Under the pieces are notes generated by a model. The model was not told where the DNA came from, ran no database searches, and saw only the letters and a program-made list of their open reading frames with translations. A stretch of DNA of 64,000 nt from SAR86 cluster bacterium (lineage in GTDB: Bacteria; Pseudomonadota; Gammaproteobacteria; Magnimaribacterales; D2472): assembly GCA_023703615.1 (NCBI GenBank), contig CP097971.1:274315-338314 (forward strand), written 5' to 3'. This document shows positions 55,020-63,415 of the stretch, in pieces (the first letter of the stretch is position 1; each line of letters starts with the position of its first letter). The translations under genes were made by a program, and so were the position numbers.

Positions 55020-55859
55020 ATGAATGCGTTAAACCTAAGAAATTTCGAGATTAGTAATAATAAAACCATGACCCTTATGGGAGGAGTTAATGTATTAGAA
55101 TCTAGAGATCTTTGTATGGAGGTAGGGGAAAAATTTAAATCTATTTCAGACGATTTAAAAATTAACTATATATTTAAAGGTTCTTTTGACAAAGCAAATA
55201 GAAGCTCTATTGACTCTTTTCGAGGTCCAGGACTAGATGAAGGATTGAAGATTTTGGAGGAAATATCTAAAGAATTTGATATTCCAACTATCACAGATAT
55301 TCATGAGCCAGAGCAAGCTAAACCTGTTGGTGAGGTTTGCGAAATTATTCAAGTTCCTGCATTCTTGGCAAGACAAACTGATCTAGTAATTGCTGCAGCT
55401 AAGACTGGTAACATTCTTCAATTTAAAAAGCCACAATTTCTATCTGCTCCAGAAATGAAAAATATAATTAAGAAATGTGAGTCAGCTGGAAATAGTAAAA
55501 TAACTCTCTGCGAAAGAGGCAGTTCTTTTGGATATAACAATTTGGTTGTTGACACTCTAAATTTTCAAATTCTAAAAAATTTAAATAAACCAGTTATATT
55601 TGATGTTACGCATTCGCTTCAACTTCCTGGAAGCCAAGGTAATTCTGCAGGTGGAAGGAGAGAATACCTCTTCAGTCTTGCAAAAGCTGGATTATCTCAA
55701 GGAATCGCTGGATTGTTTTTAGAGGCCCATCCTGATCCCGACAAAGCTAAATGCGATGGACCATGTGCCTTAAAATTAGAAATGCTAGAACCATTTCTTG
55801 TTCAGCTTAAAGAATTAGATGATTTTATTAAAAATCAAGATGCGCTAGAGATCTCATAA
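55020..55859 (+). CDS. kdsA: Kdo-8-phosphate synthase
   Basis: Condenses arabinose 5-phosphate (made by KdsD, encoded at 23 kb) with PEP to Kdo 8-phosphate for LPS. From ATG 55020 there are 279 residues. A GTG at 55014 would start inside the pyrG stop and is less likely. Family stretches are FKGSFDKANRSSIDSFRGPGLDEGL, TDIHEPEQAKPVGEV, QVPAFLARQTDL, KKPQFLSAPEM and a DVTHSLQLPG loop; LEAHPDPDKAKCDGP near the end is conserved. Asn in CERGSSFGYNNLVVD suggests the metal-independent class. Confidence 0.96.
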   Translation: MNALNLRNFEISNNKTMTLMGGVNVLESRDLCMEVGEKFKSISDDLKINYIFKGSFDKANRSSIDSFRGPGLDEGLKILEEISKEFDIPTITDIHEPEQAKPVGEVCEIIQVPAFLARQTDLVIAAAKTGNILQFKKPQFLSAPEMKNIIKKCESAGNSKITLCERGSSFGYNNLVVDTLNFQILKNLNKPVIFDVTHSLQLPGSQGNSAGGRREYLFSLAKAGLSQGIAGLFLEAHPDPDKAKCDGPCALKLEMLEPFLVQLKELDDFIKNQDALEIS

Positions 55860-55862
55860 GAA

Positions 55863-57140
55863 ATGTCAAAAATATCTTCTATAAAATCTATACAAGTCTT
55901 AGATTCAAGAGGACTGCCAACAGTTGCCTGCAGGATAACACTTGAAAATTCGCTTACTGCTGGAGTAATGATTCCAAGTGGTGCATCCACAGGTAATAAA
56001 GAAGCAATTGAACTTAGAGATAACAGAGATGAATATATGGGAAAGGGAGTTATCGATGCAGTTAACAATATCAATGAAAAAATCAAGCCTCTTCTGATTG
56101 GTATTGACCCATCGGATCAAAAACAAATTGATACAATGCTTATTGAATTAGATGGTACACCTGATAAATCAAATATTGGAGCAAATGCAATTCTTGCTGC
56201 ATCTCTTGCATCATGTAGAGTAGCAGCAAAAGATAATGATATGAGTTTACATTCATATTTTAGTTTTTTGTATAAAGAAATTACTGGAAATACAGTTTTT
56301 TCATCAATTCCTATGCCAATGTTAAATATATTAAATGGAGGAGAGCACGCAAATAACAACATTGATATTCAAGAATTTATGATAATTCCTAAAGCTGCTA
56401 AAAACTTTAGAGAGGCAATGCAATGGTCCTCTGAAATATATTGGAACCTTAAGAAGATTTTAAAAAAAAATGGCCACTCAACCGCAGTAGGTGATGAGGG
56501 TGGTTTTGCACCAAATTTAAAATCTAATGAAGACGCAATTAAGCTTATAGTTGAATCAATATCAGCTTCAAAATTAAAACCAGGTGAGGATGTTTTTTTA
56601 TCGCTAGATTGCGCTTCAAGTGAATTTTACAAAAACAAAAAGTATCATTTAAAAGGAGAACAAAAAATCTTAGATTCGAAGGAATTTACTGACTACTTAT
56701 CAAATTTAATTGATAGTTATCCAATTATTTCAATTGAGGATGGTATGGATGAAGATGATCATGAGGGGTGGAATATTTTAACAAAAAAAATTGGTTCACA
56801 TTGTCAATTAGTTGGAGACGATTTATTTGTAACAAATAAAGATATACTTTTAGATGGTATTAATAAAAATTTAGCAAACTCAATTTTGATTAAGTTTAAT
56901 CAAATTGGATCAATAACTGAAACTATTCAAACAATTGATTTAGCAATTAAGCATGAATATAAGTCAATAATTTCTCATAGGTCTGGTGAAACAGAAGATA
57001 CTACGATTTCAGACCTTGCTGTTGGTCTAGGTGTTGGCCAAATTAAAACTGGTGCTCCATGTAGATCTGACAGAGTTGCAAAATATAACAGATTACTATG
57101 GATCGAAGAGGAGAATTCTAAATTAAGTTTTTCTAAATGA
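55863..57140 (+). CDS. eno: Enolase
   Basis: Converts 2-phosphoglycerate to PEP, the substrate of both MurA and KdsA encoded nearby. The 425 residues contain VLDSRGLPTVACRI with the enolase start, the flexible loop PSGASTGNKEAIELRD (36-51), VGDEGGFAPNL with a catalytic Glu, SIEDGMDEDDHEGW, LVGDDLFVTN, and the catalytic Lys in SILIKFNQIGSITET followed by SHRSGETEDTTI. It overlaps ftsB by four bases. Confidence 0.98.
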   Translation: MSKISSIKSIQVLDSRGLPTVACRITLENSLTAGVMIPSGASTGNKEAIELRDNRDEYMGKGVIDAVNNINEKIKPLLIGIDPSDQKQIDTMLIELDGTPDKSNIGANAILAASLASCRVAAKDNDMSLHSYFSFLYKEITGNTVFSSIPMPMLNILNGGEHANNNIDIQEFMIIPKAAKNFREAMQWSSEIYWNLKKILKKNGHSTAVGDEGGFAPNLKSNEDAIKLIVESISASKLKPGEDVFLSLDCASSEFYKNKKYHLKGEQKILDSKEFTDYLSNLIDSYPIISIEDGMDEDDHEGWNILTKKIGSHCQLVGDDLFVTNKDILLDGINKNLANSILIKFNQIGSITETIQTIDLAIKHEYKSIISHRSGETEDTTISDLAVGLGVGQIKTGAPCRSDRVAKYNRLLWIEEENSKLSFSK

Positions 57141-57439
57141 ATAAACTATATTATTTGATAAGTTTATTTTTATTTATATTAATTATTCTTCTGTTGCAGA
57201 GTATTTTTTTTGGTAATAACAGCTTTAAAGCTAGGACATTGCTTGAACAAGAAAACAATGAACAAATTAAAGAGAATAATGACCTTAAAGAGCAAAATGA
57301 AATTTTAGAATTTGAAATTAAAAATGCACAAAGTTCAAATGAACATATTGAAAATTTTGCAAGAGAAAAGCTAAATCTTACATACCCAGATGAAGAGTTT
57401 ATTATATTTGAAGAACAAAAGAACGCAGATGAAGAATAA
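57137..57439 (+). CDS. ftsB: Cell division protein FtsB
   Basis: Bitopic septum protein that pairs with FtsL and signals to FtsWI. The 100 residues have a membrane segment (about 5-26), a coiled coil (about 35-75) rich in Glu, Asn and Lys, and the conserved tail FAREKLNLTYPDEEFI that binds FtsQ. Its start overlaps the eno stop and its end overlaps ispDF. eno-ftsB-ispD is the standard arrangement. Confidence 0.92.
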   Translation: MNKLYYLISLFLFILIILLLQSIFFGNNSFKARTLLEQENNEQIKENNDLKEQNEILEFEIKNAQSSNEHIENFAREKLNLTYPDEEFIIFEEQKNADEE

Positions 57440-58577
57440 AATTTTAGCAGTAATTCCAGCAGCAGGATCTAGTGAAAGATTTAATAGTGAAGAATTAAAA
57501 CAATATGCCGATTGTGGAGGACGCTCTGTATTAGAGATGGCAGTTAGTCCATTTCTTGATTCAGAAATTATCACAAAAGTTATTATATGTATATCTACCA
57601 ATGATACATTTATAAAAAATCAAAATTTCATTAATGATCCTAAAATTTTATTAATAGAGGGTGGTTCTACTAGAGCTCATTCAGTATTGAACGCACTTCA
57701 ACATGAAGAGTTTAATGATTACCAATATGTGATAGTCCATGATGCGGCTAGACCAAATATTACTGAAGCTGATATAAATAAAATACACAACGATATAGTT
57801 TGTAATGCATCAGATTGCGCAATACTATATCAACCCTTAACTCAGTCAATAAAGCAAGTCTCAAAAAATATTGATAAAACTTTAGATAGATCCAAATATT
57901 ACTTAGTACAAACTCCAAATATTTCTAAATTAGATAAATTAAGAGATCTCCTTAAGAATTTAATTAATAAAAACATTGAAGTACCTGATGAATCATTTGT
58001 ATTTGAATTTTCAAATTTAAAAATAACTAAAGTTTTAGGAAGATCTTCAAATATAAAAATTACTTTCAAAGAGGATTTGGAGTTAGTGAGAAAATTTTCA
58101 ACTAGAATAGGCACAGGTTTTGATCTTCATAAATTTATTCCTGGAAAGGGCATCCTTTTAGGCGGACATTACCTTGCATGTGATTACGATGTTGAAGCTC
58201 ACTCAGATGGAGATGTTTTACTCCACTCAATTGCAGATTCAATTTTAGGTGCATCAGCTCAAGGGGATATTGGATATTTTTTTTCAGATAAAGATGAAAA
58301 AAATAAAAATATAGATAGTAAAGAAATCATAAATTTTTGTATTGAAAAATTAAATGAATTAGAGTTAGAGATATATAACTTAGATACAACAATAATTTGT
58401 GAATATCCAAAAATAAATCCGCATAGGGATGAGATAATTAAATCATTATCTAAGATTTTAAAAATTTCAGAATCTAAGATTGGGTTAAAGGCTACAACCT
58501 CAGAAAAAATAGGAATAATTGGAAAAAATAAAGCAATTGCTGTTCAGTCAGCAGTAAATTTAAAAAAAATTAAATGA
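57429..58577 (+). CDS. ispDF: Bifunctional IspD/IspF isoprenoid enzyme (fusion)
   Basis: One chain of 382 residues carries two MEP-pathway steps. Residues about 3-215 form the IspD cytidylyltransferase (AVIPAAGSSERF, then VIVHDAARPNIT, with Lys in ELKQY). Residues about 218-382 form IspF, the cyclodiphosphate synthase: GTGFDLHKF with metal-binding Asp and His, HSDGDVLLHSIADSILGA and LKATTSEKIG. No stop codon lies between. In most gammaproteobacteria the genes are separate; fused forms are known in other proteobacteria. The ATG at 57429 lies inside ftsB; an upstream start at 57390 is less likely. It overlaps surE (ATGA). Confidence 0.95.
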   Translation: MKNKILAVIPAAGSSERFNSEELKQYADCGGRSVLEMAVSPFLDSEIITKVIICISTNDTFIKNQNFINDPKILLIEGGSTRAHSVLNALQHEEFNDYQYVIVHDAARPNITEADINKIHNDIVCNASDCAILYQPLTQSIKQVSKNIDKTLDRSKYYLVQTPNISKLDKLRDLLKNLINKNIEVPDESFVFEFSNLKITKVLGRSSNIKITFKEDLELVRKFSTRIGTGFDLHKFIPGKGILLGGHYLACDYDVEAHSDGDVLLHSIADSILGASAQGDIGYFFSDKDEKNKNIDSKEIINFCIEKLNELELEIYNLDTTIICEYPKINPHRDEIIKSLSKILKISESKIGLKATTSEKIGIIGKNKAIAVQSAVNLKKIK

Positions 58578-59320
58578 AAATACTTTTAACAAATGATGAT
58601 GGTTATGATGCACCAAATATTGTTTCCCTATATAAGAAGTTATCTAAGAAGCATGATGTTTGGATTGTTGCTCCTGAAAAAAATTGTAGTGGCATGAGTG
58701 CTGCAATATCTTTTCTTAAGGAAATAGAAGTCAGAAAGGTTGCTGATAAAATATTTGCTGTTGATGGAACGCCAGCAGATTGCACATATTTAGGATTATT
58801 AAGCATTGTTGATTTTGAATTTGATATTGTTATTTCAGGAGTAAATCATGGAGCAAATATCGGAAATGATGTCATTTATTCTGGAACAGTTGGCGCAGCT
58901 GTTGGGGGAAGAAAATTAAAGTATCCTCCCATTGCAATTTCTGTAGCATCTTATTCGACTTTAAATATAGATTTTATTGTAAATAAATCTTCCGAACTTA
59001 TCGATAAAATAATTAAACTGCCTGCTATCTTCGATGGTAAAGTTTTTAATATAAATTTTCCTGATTTGAATGAGAAAAAATGTAAAGGCATTAAGGTTAC
59101 AGGGGTTGCAAAAAGAGATATTCCTGCAAAACCGATTGAAGTTGAATCAGAGAATGATAACAAAAGATATAGATATAACCTTTCTGGCAAACCAATCAAA
59201 GAATCAATTACGACAGATGCTGATGCTCTTCAAGATGGATTTATTTCAGTATCAATTCTTGATTATGGTCTAGATAACCCAAATCTAAGAGAAAAGTTAA
59301 CAGATTTTATCTATGAATAA
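58574..59320 (+). CDS. surE: 5'/3'-nucleotidase SurE
   Basis: Metal-dependent phosphatase of nucleoside monophosphates and short polyphosphate. The 248 residues start with ILLTNDDGYDAPNI (metal-binding Asp8-Asp9), followed by WIVAPEKNCSGMSAAIS, the VDGTPADCTYLGL stretch and VISGVNHGANIGNDVIYSGTVGAA. All catalytic motifs are intact. Its ATG overlaps the ispDF stop and its end overlaps pcm by eight bases. truD, often found before surE, is absent. Confidence 0.97.
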   Translation: MKILLTNDDGYDAPNIVSLYKKLSKKHDVWIVAPEKNCSGMSAAISFLKEIEVRKVADKIFAVDGTPADCTYLGLLSIVDFEFDIVISGVNHGANIGNDVIYSGTVGAAVGGRKLKYPPIAISVASYSTLNIDFIVNKSSELIDKIIKLPAIFDGKVFNINFPDLNEKKCKGIKVTGVAKRDIPAKPIEVESENDNKRYRYNLSGKPIKESITTDADALQDGFISVSILDYGLDNPNLREKLTDFIYE

Positions 59321-59993
59321 TTCTGGGTTTGCTTTTAGGCGCGTTCGTGAGGAAATGATAGAAACTCTTTTGGAAATGGGCATTAAAGACTTTAGAGTGC
59401 TCGATGCTATGTCTCAAATTCCAAGGCATATTTTTTTAGACGAAGCCTTAAGATCTAGGGCATACGAAAACAGATCCCTTACAATTGGCTATAAACAGAC
59501 AATTTCTCAACCATATATTGTTGCAAAAATGACCGAATTGTTAATATCTCACACAAACTCTAGAGGAAAGATTTTTGAAAATATTTTAGAACTGGGATCA
59601 GGTTGTGGTTATCAATCAGCGGTCTTATCTTTCTTTAGTCAAAAGGTTGATTCAATAGAAAGAATTAAACCGCTTGTTAAAAAATCAATAGAGAATTTAT
59701 CAAATTTAAATATAGAGAATGTTGCATTTATTCATGGCGACGGTTATCAAGATTGGGATAAGAAAAAAAAATATGATGGTATTTTATGTGCAGCAGCTCC
59801 AAGAGCCTACCCTGACGATTTAATTTCAGTATTGAATGTAAATGCAAAGTTAGTTATTCCAGTGGGTGGCACCTCACAAAAGCTAGTTGTTATTTCAAAA
59901 AGTATAAATAACGAAATCGAAGAAAAAAAATATGATGACGTATCATTTGTACCTATGCTTGCTGGAAAATCAGATGATGGTTCTGAAACATGA
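59313..59993 (+). CDS. pcm: Protein-L-isoaspartate O-methyltransferase
   Basis: SAM-dependent enzyme that starts repair of isoaspartyl residues in aged proteins. In 226 residues: MSQIPRHIFLDEALRSRAYENRSLTIG spread over 32-58, QTISQPYIVAKMTELL (61-76), SAM motif ILELGSGCGYQSAVLS (about 91-106), and VPMLAG near the C-terminus. It overlaps surE and the next membrane protein gene. nlpD and rpoS, the usual downstream genes, are not present. Confidence 0.95.
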   Translation: MNNSGFAFRRVREEMIETLLEMGIKDFRVLDAMSQIPRHIFLDEALRSRAYENRSLTIGYKQTISQPYIVAKMTELLISHTNSRGKIFENILELGSGCGYQSAVLSFFSQKVDSIERIKPLVKKSIENLSNLNIENVAFIHGDGYQDWDKKKKYDGILCAAAPRAYPDDLISVLNVNAKLVIPVGGTSQKLVVISKSINNEIEEKKYDDVSFVPMLAGKSDDGSET

Positions 59994-60700
59994 AAGATAA
60001 AATTAAATATTTTATCGCAGGTATTTTTATTGGATTGTCTGAATTATTGCCAGGAATTTCTGGTGCTACCGTGGCATTAATGTTTGGCGTTTATAAAAAA
60101 ATATTAAATTTTTTAACAAAATTTAAAGATTTTAATTTTATGGTTCCTCTCATATTTGGAATGTTATTAAGTATTTTTGCATTTTCTACATTAATAGATT
60201 TTTTATATAAAAATTACACCAGCATATTTAATTTTTTAATAGCATTATTGATGATTGGATATGGATGCTTTTTGGTAATAAATACCTATTTAAATGAAAA
60301 TATTTCTAAGGGGAAATTTTTTTATGTGAATATTTTTTGTGCGGTTTTTATTGGTTTTTGCTTAAGTGGATTTTACATGGATGGTCTTTATAGACCTGAT
60401 GGCCCATTTATTCCATCATCATTATCATTGATTATTTTTGGTTTTTTTGCCTGTTCATTTTTACTATTTCCTGGAGTTTCAGGAAGTGCATTTCTCCTTG
60501 CTGCTGGAGTATATCCTTATATTATTGGTAGTATTTCTGAATTGAATTTTGAAGTTTTATTTCCCTTTGCAATTGGCATGCTTGTCGCCGCTATTATTAT
60601 GCCTAGAATTATTAATAGAGCATATGATAAATATGGAAAATCAATTTTAGTTTTTTTTGGTGGATTGATTTTAGCTGTAGGTATAAATTATCTGTTATAA
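59990..60700 (+). CDS. DUF368 family polyprenyl-phosphate flippase (PopT-like)
   Basis: The 236 residues form an integral membrane protein of about seven to eight helices with the DUF368 pattern: [27 protein letters not shown] (11-37) and a second, internal-repeat version [21 protein letters not shown] (about 157-177). DUF368 proteins were shown to recycle undecaprenyl phosphate across the inner membrane (PopT). This fits the cell-wall theme. It overlaps pcm (ATGA), and its TAA interlocks with the fdxA stop on the other strand. Function is inferred from family membership. Confidence 0.85.
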   Translation: MKDKIKYFIAGIFIGLSELLPGISGATVALMFGVYKKILNFLTKFKDFNFMVPLIFGMLLSIFAFSTLIDFLYKNYTSIFNFLIALLMIGYGCFLVINTYLNENISKGKFFYVNIFCAVFIGFCLSGFYMDGLYRPDGPFIPSSLSLIIFGFFACSFLLFPGVSGSAFLLAAGVYPYIIGSISELNFEVLFPFAIGMLVAAIIMPRIINRAYDKYGKSILVFFGGLILAVGINYLL

Positions 60701-61012
60701 GAACTTTTTTTTATCTTTAATTTCTTTATATTTTTCTGCATCTGGAAGAGGTTCTTTCGATTCGGTTATATTTTCATAGACATCTGAAAGTCTTGCATTA
60801 ATTTCAATAAATTCTATTTGATCTTGTGGTAATTCATCTTCAGAAAAAATTGCGTCAATAGGACACTCTGGCTCACAAAGAGCACAATCAATGCATTCAT
60901 CCGGATGTATAACAAGAAAATCAGGCCCTTCATAAAAACAATCTACCGGACACACCTCAACACAGTCGGTATATTTACATTTAATGCATGCTTCAGTAAC
61001 AACAAATGTCAT
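60695..61012 (-). CDS. fdxA: 7Fe-type ferredoxin FdxA
   Basis: Small electron carrier with one [3Fe-4S] and one [4Fe-4S] cluster. In 105 residues the N-terminal half holds Cys9, Cys12, Cys17 and Cys21 ([14 protein letters not shown]), and the second cluster motif [12 protein letters not shown] lies at 40-51. The C-terminal half is a helical extension typical of this family. fdxA near recA (with mutS between) is common in gammaproteobacteria; mutS is missing here. It is divergent from recA. Confidence 0.95.
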   Translation of the reverse strand: MTFVVTEACIKCKYTDCVEVCPVDCFYEGPDFLVIHPDECIDCALCEPECPIDAIFSEDELPQDQIEFIEINARLSDVYENITESKEPLPDAEKYKEIKDKKKFL

Positions 61013-61090
61013 TTTCGATTTTTTTAATTGAATTTATAAATAAACTTTATGACAAATAGAAAAAAAAATATATAAAAAAGCATATTTAAG

Positions 61091-61118
61091 TTGAATATTT
61101 TAATAATAGTATTATACT
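61091..61118 (+). promoter_or_regulatory. recA promoter (-35/-10)
   Basis: TTGAAT (61091-61096) and TATACT (61113-61118) are separated by 16 bases, upstream of recA. The -10 overlaps the LexA operator exactly as in the E. coli recA promoter, so repressor and polymerase would compete. The ribosome-binding site AAGGAG (61134-61139) lies six bases before the ATG and is one of the strongest in the window. Confidence 0.7.
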
Positions 61119-61134
61119 GTATGTATATACAGTA
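61115..61134 (+). promoter_or_regulatory. LexA operator (SOS box) of recA
   Basis: TACTGTATGTATATACAGTA is a near-perfect palindrome matching the consensus CTGT-N8-ACAG, with CTGT at 61117-61120 and ACAG at 61129-61132. It is almost identical to the E. coli recA operator (TACTGTATGAGCATACAGTA). It overlaps the -10 of the recA promoter and ends where the ribosome-binding site starts. It shows that the genome should encode a LexA of the gammaproteobacterial type. Confidence 0.95.
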
Positions 61135-61145
61135 AGGAGTTCAAC

Positions 61146-62153
61146 ATGGGAAAATCAAAAGATACTAGTGGTAAAACACTTAAGGATACACTTGCAGACA
61201 TAGATAGTCACTTCGGTAAAGGTACCGTAATGAGAATGGGAGATAGAGAAAATCTAGATATCCCTTCAATCTCAACAGGCTCTCTTGGACTTGATGTTGC
61301 TCTTGGGATAGGTGGGATTCCAAAAGGAAGAGTTACAGAAATATATGGACCTGAGTCCTCTGGCAAAACTACATTGACACTGCAAATAATTGCTCAATGC
61401 CAAAAAGAGGGTGGAACTTGTGCTTTCATAGATGCCGAGCATGCACTTGATCCTCAATATGCAGAAAAACTTGGAGTAAATGTTGATGAACTATTACTGT
61501 CTCAACCAGATACAGGTGAACAAGCTCTTGAAGTTGCTGATATGTTAGTAAAATCTAAAAGCGTAGACCTAGTAATTATTGATTCAGTTGCAGCACTAGT
61601 TCCAAGAGCAGAAATAGAAGGTGAAATGGGAGATCATCATGTAGGATTACAAGCAAGATTGATGTCACAAGCACTTAGAAAGATAACAGGAAATATTCAA
61701 CGTTCTGGCGCCACAGTAGTTTTTATTAATCAGATAAGAATGAAGATTGGAGTTATGTTTGGAAGTCCTGAAACAACAACTGGTGGTAATGCTCTTAAAT
61801 TTTATTCATCAGTTAGGCTTGATATACGCAGAATAGGTTCCGTAAAAGAAGGTGATGAAGTAATGGGTAATGAGACTAGGGTAAAAGTTGTGAAAAATAA
61901 AGTATCCCCACCATTTAAACAAGCTGAGTTTCAAATTATGTATGGATTAGGTATAAATCAAGAGGGCGAGATACTTGATTATGGCAATAAATTAGGACTA
62001 GTTGAAAAGTCTGGTGCCTTCTATAAATTAGATGGTGAAACTATTGGTCAAGGCAAGGTTAAGGCCAGCATGTTTCTTAAAGAAAATGCTAAGATTAGAA
62101 ACAAACTTGTAAAAGAAATTCGATCTTCATATATCACCTCTAATTCAAAATAA
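61146..62153 (+). CDS. recA: Recombinase RecA
   Basis: Strand-exchange protein and coprotease of the SOS response. It has 335 residues. Walker [10 protein letters not shown] is at 68-76, followed by [14 protein letters not shown], the [14 protein letters not shown] Walker B, the L2 loop [26 protein letters not shown] and the C-terminal domain. The acidic tail of E. coli RecA is largely missing. recX and alaS do not follow; a thiolase does. Confidence 0.98.
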   Translation: MGKSKDTSGKTLKDTLADIDSHFGKGTVMRMGDRENLDIPSISTGSLGLDVALGIGGIPKGRVTEIYGPESSGKTTLTLQIIAQCQKEGGTCAFIDAEHALDPQYAEKLGVNVDELLLSQPDTGEQALEVADMLVKSKSVDLVIIDSVAALVPRAEIEGEMGDHHVGLQARLMSQALRKITGNIQRSGATVVFINQIRMKIGVMFGSPETTTGGNALKFYSSVRLDIRRIGSVKEGDEVMGNETRVKVVKNKVSPPFKQAEFQIMYGLGINQEGEILDYGNKLGLVEKSGAFYKLDGETIGQGKVKASMFLKENAKIRNKLVKEIRSSYITSNSK

Positions 62154-62170
62154 TTTGTTTTTTGATACAA

Positions 62171-62197
62171 TCCTTGTTAATTTAAAGTTAACAGGGA
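62171..62197 (+). promoter_or_regulatory. Inverted repeat upstream of the thiolase gene
   Basis: TCCTTGTTAA (62171-62180) pairs with TTAACAGGGA (62188-62197) around a seven-base centre, ten pairs with one T-G mismatch (a G-U pair in RNA). It lies in the 50-base gap between recA and the thiolase, with TACAAT (62166-62171) as possible -10. It could be a regulator operator near the transcription start, or a hairpin ending recA transcription, though no T-run follows directly. The regulator is unknown. Confidence 0.45.
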
Positions 62198-62203
62198 TTC
62201 TTT

Positions 62204-63385
62204 ATGGCAGAAAAAGCATATATTGTTGAAGCAGTTAGAACTGCTGGAGGAAAGAGAGATGGTAAACTCAGTAAATGGCATCCTGCGGATTTAGGTGCAC
62301 AAGTTTTAGATGAGTTAGTAACTCGTCTTGATATGGATCCAGCACTTGTAGATGATGTTATCTTTGGTTGTGTTGATCAAGTAGGCGCCCAATCTGGAAA
62401 TATTGCTCGAAATGCAGTTCTTTCTTCATCTTTTCCTGAATCAGTTCCAGGCACCTCTGTTGACCGTCAATGTGGATCATCTCAGCAAGCAATTCATTTT
62501 GCAATTCAGGCAGTGATGTCTGGAACTCAAGATATTGTAATAGGTGGTGGCGTTGAGGTAATGTCAATTGTTCCAATTGGTGCTTCAGTTACTGATGGCT
62601 TTAATGCAGGTCATGGATTCCCTTTTGACTCAGATGGTATGAAAGTAAGATATCCAAATGTCTTTTTCTCCCAATTTACAGGAGCAGAACTTGTTGCAAA
62701 TAAGTGGAAACTTTCAAGAGAAGATCTTGATTCTTTTGCATTAGAAAGTCATCAAAAAGCTGCTTATGCTACAGAATCAAAATTTTTTGATAAAGAAATT
62801 CTTCCAGTTATAGGTAAAAATGATAATAACTTTAACGATTTAGTTTTTAGTGATGAGGGAATTAGATTCGATGCTTGTTTAGAAAAACTAGCTGGCCTTA
62901 AGCCAGTAACAGAGGGAGGTGTTATTACTGCAGGAAATGCCAGTCAAATTACTGATGGAGCAGCCGCGGTTATTATTTGTAATGATAATGGCCTAAAAAA
63001 AATAAAGGCAAATCCTAGAGCAGAGATTGTTGCTATTTCAGTTGTAGGTGACGATCCCGTATTTATGTTAACAGGCCCAATACCAGCATCAAAAAAAGCT
63101 CTTGAATTTGCTAATTTGTCTATAAATGATATGGATCTTTATGAAGTGAATGAAGCTTTTGCTCCCGTTCCTTTAGCATGGGCAAAAGAGTTAAATGCAG
63201 ATCATTCAAAACTCAATGTTAATGGCGGCGCAATGGCACTTGGCCACCCTCTAGGTGCAACTGGTGCAAAATTAATGACTACTCTTTTGCATGAAATGGA
63301 TAGAAGAAAATCTAAATATGGCCTTCAAGCTATTTGTGAAGGTGGTGGAACAGCTAACGCAACAATAATTAAAAGAGTAAGTTGA
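62204..63385 (+). CDS. Thiolase (acetyl-CoA acyltransferase family)
   Basis: Predicted to cleave 3-ketoacyl-CoA to acetyl-CoA plus a shorter acyl-CoA, or to catalyse the reverse condensation. The 393 residues have nucleophile Cys90 in [19 protein letters not shown] (316-323), His348 in [14 protein letters not shown], and the second Cys378 in CEGGGTANA, so all catalytic residues are kept. Degradative or sterol-type action cannot be distinguished. It may act with the acyl-CoA ligase and MaoC hydratase near 9-10.8 kb, but no link is visible. Confidence 0.93.
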   Translation: MAEKAYIVEAVRTAGGKRDGKLSKWHPADLGAQVLDELVTRLDMDPALVDDVIFGCVDQVGAQSGNIARNAVLSSSFPESVPGTSVDRQCGSSQQAIHFAIQAVMSGTQDIVIGGGVEVMSIVPIGASVTDGFNAGHGFPFDSDGMKVRYPNVFFSQFTGAELVANKWKLSREDLDSFALESHQKAAYATESKFFDKEILPVIGKNDNNFNDLVFSDEGIRFDACLEKLAGLKPVTEGGVITAGNASQITDGAAAVIICNDNGLKKIKANPRAEIVAISVVGDDPVFMLTGPIPASKKALEFANLSINDMDLYEVNEAFAPVPLAWAKELNADHSKLNVNGGAMALGHPLGATGAKLMTTLLHEMDRRKSKYGLQAICEGGGTANATIIKRVS

Positions 63386-63415
63386 AGAATATCTCTCTGA
63401 AACTTTATAACTATA

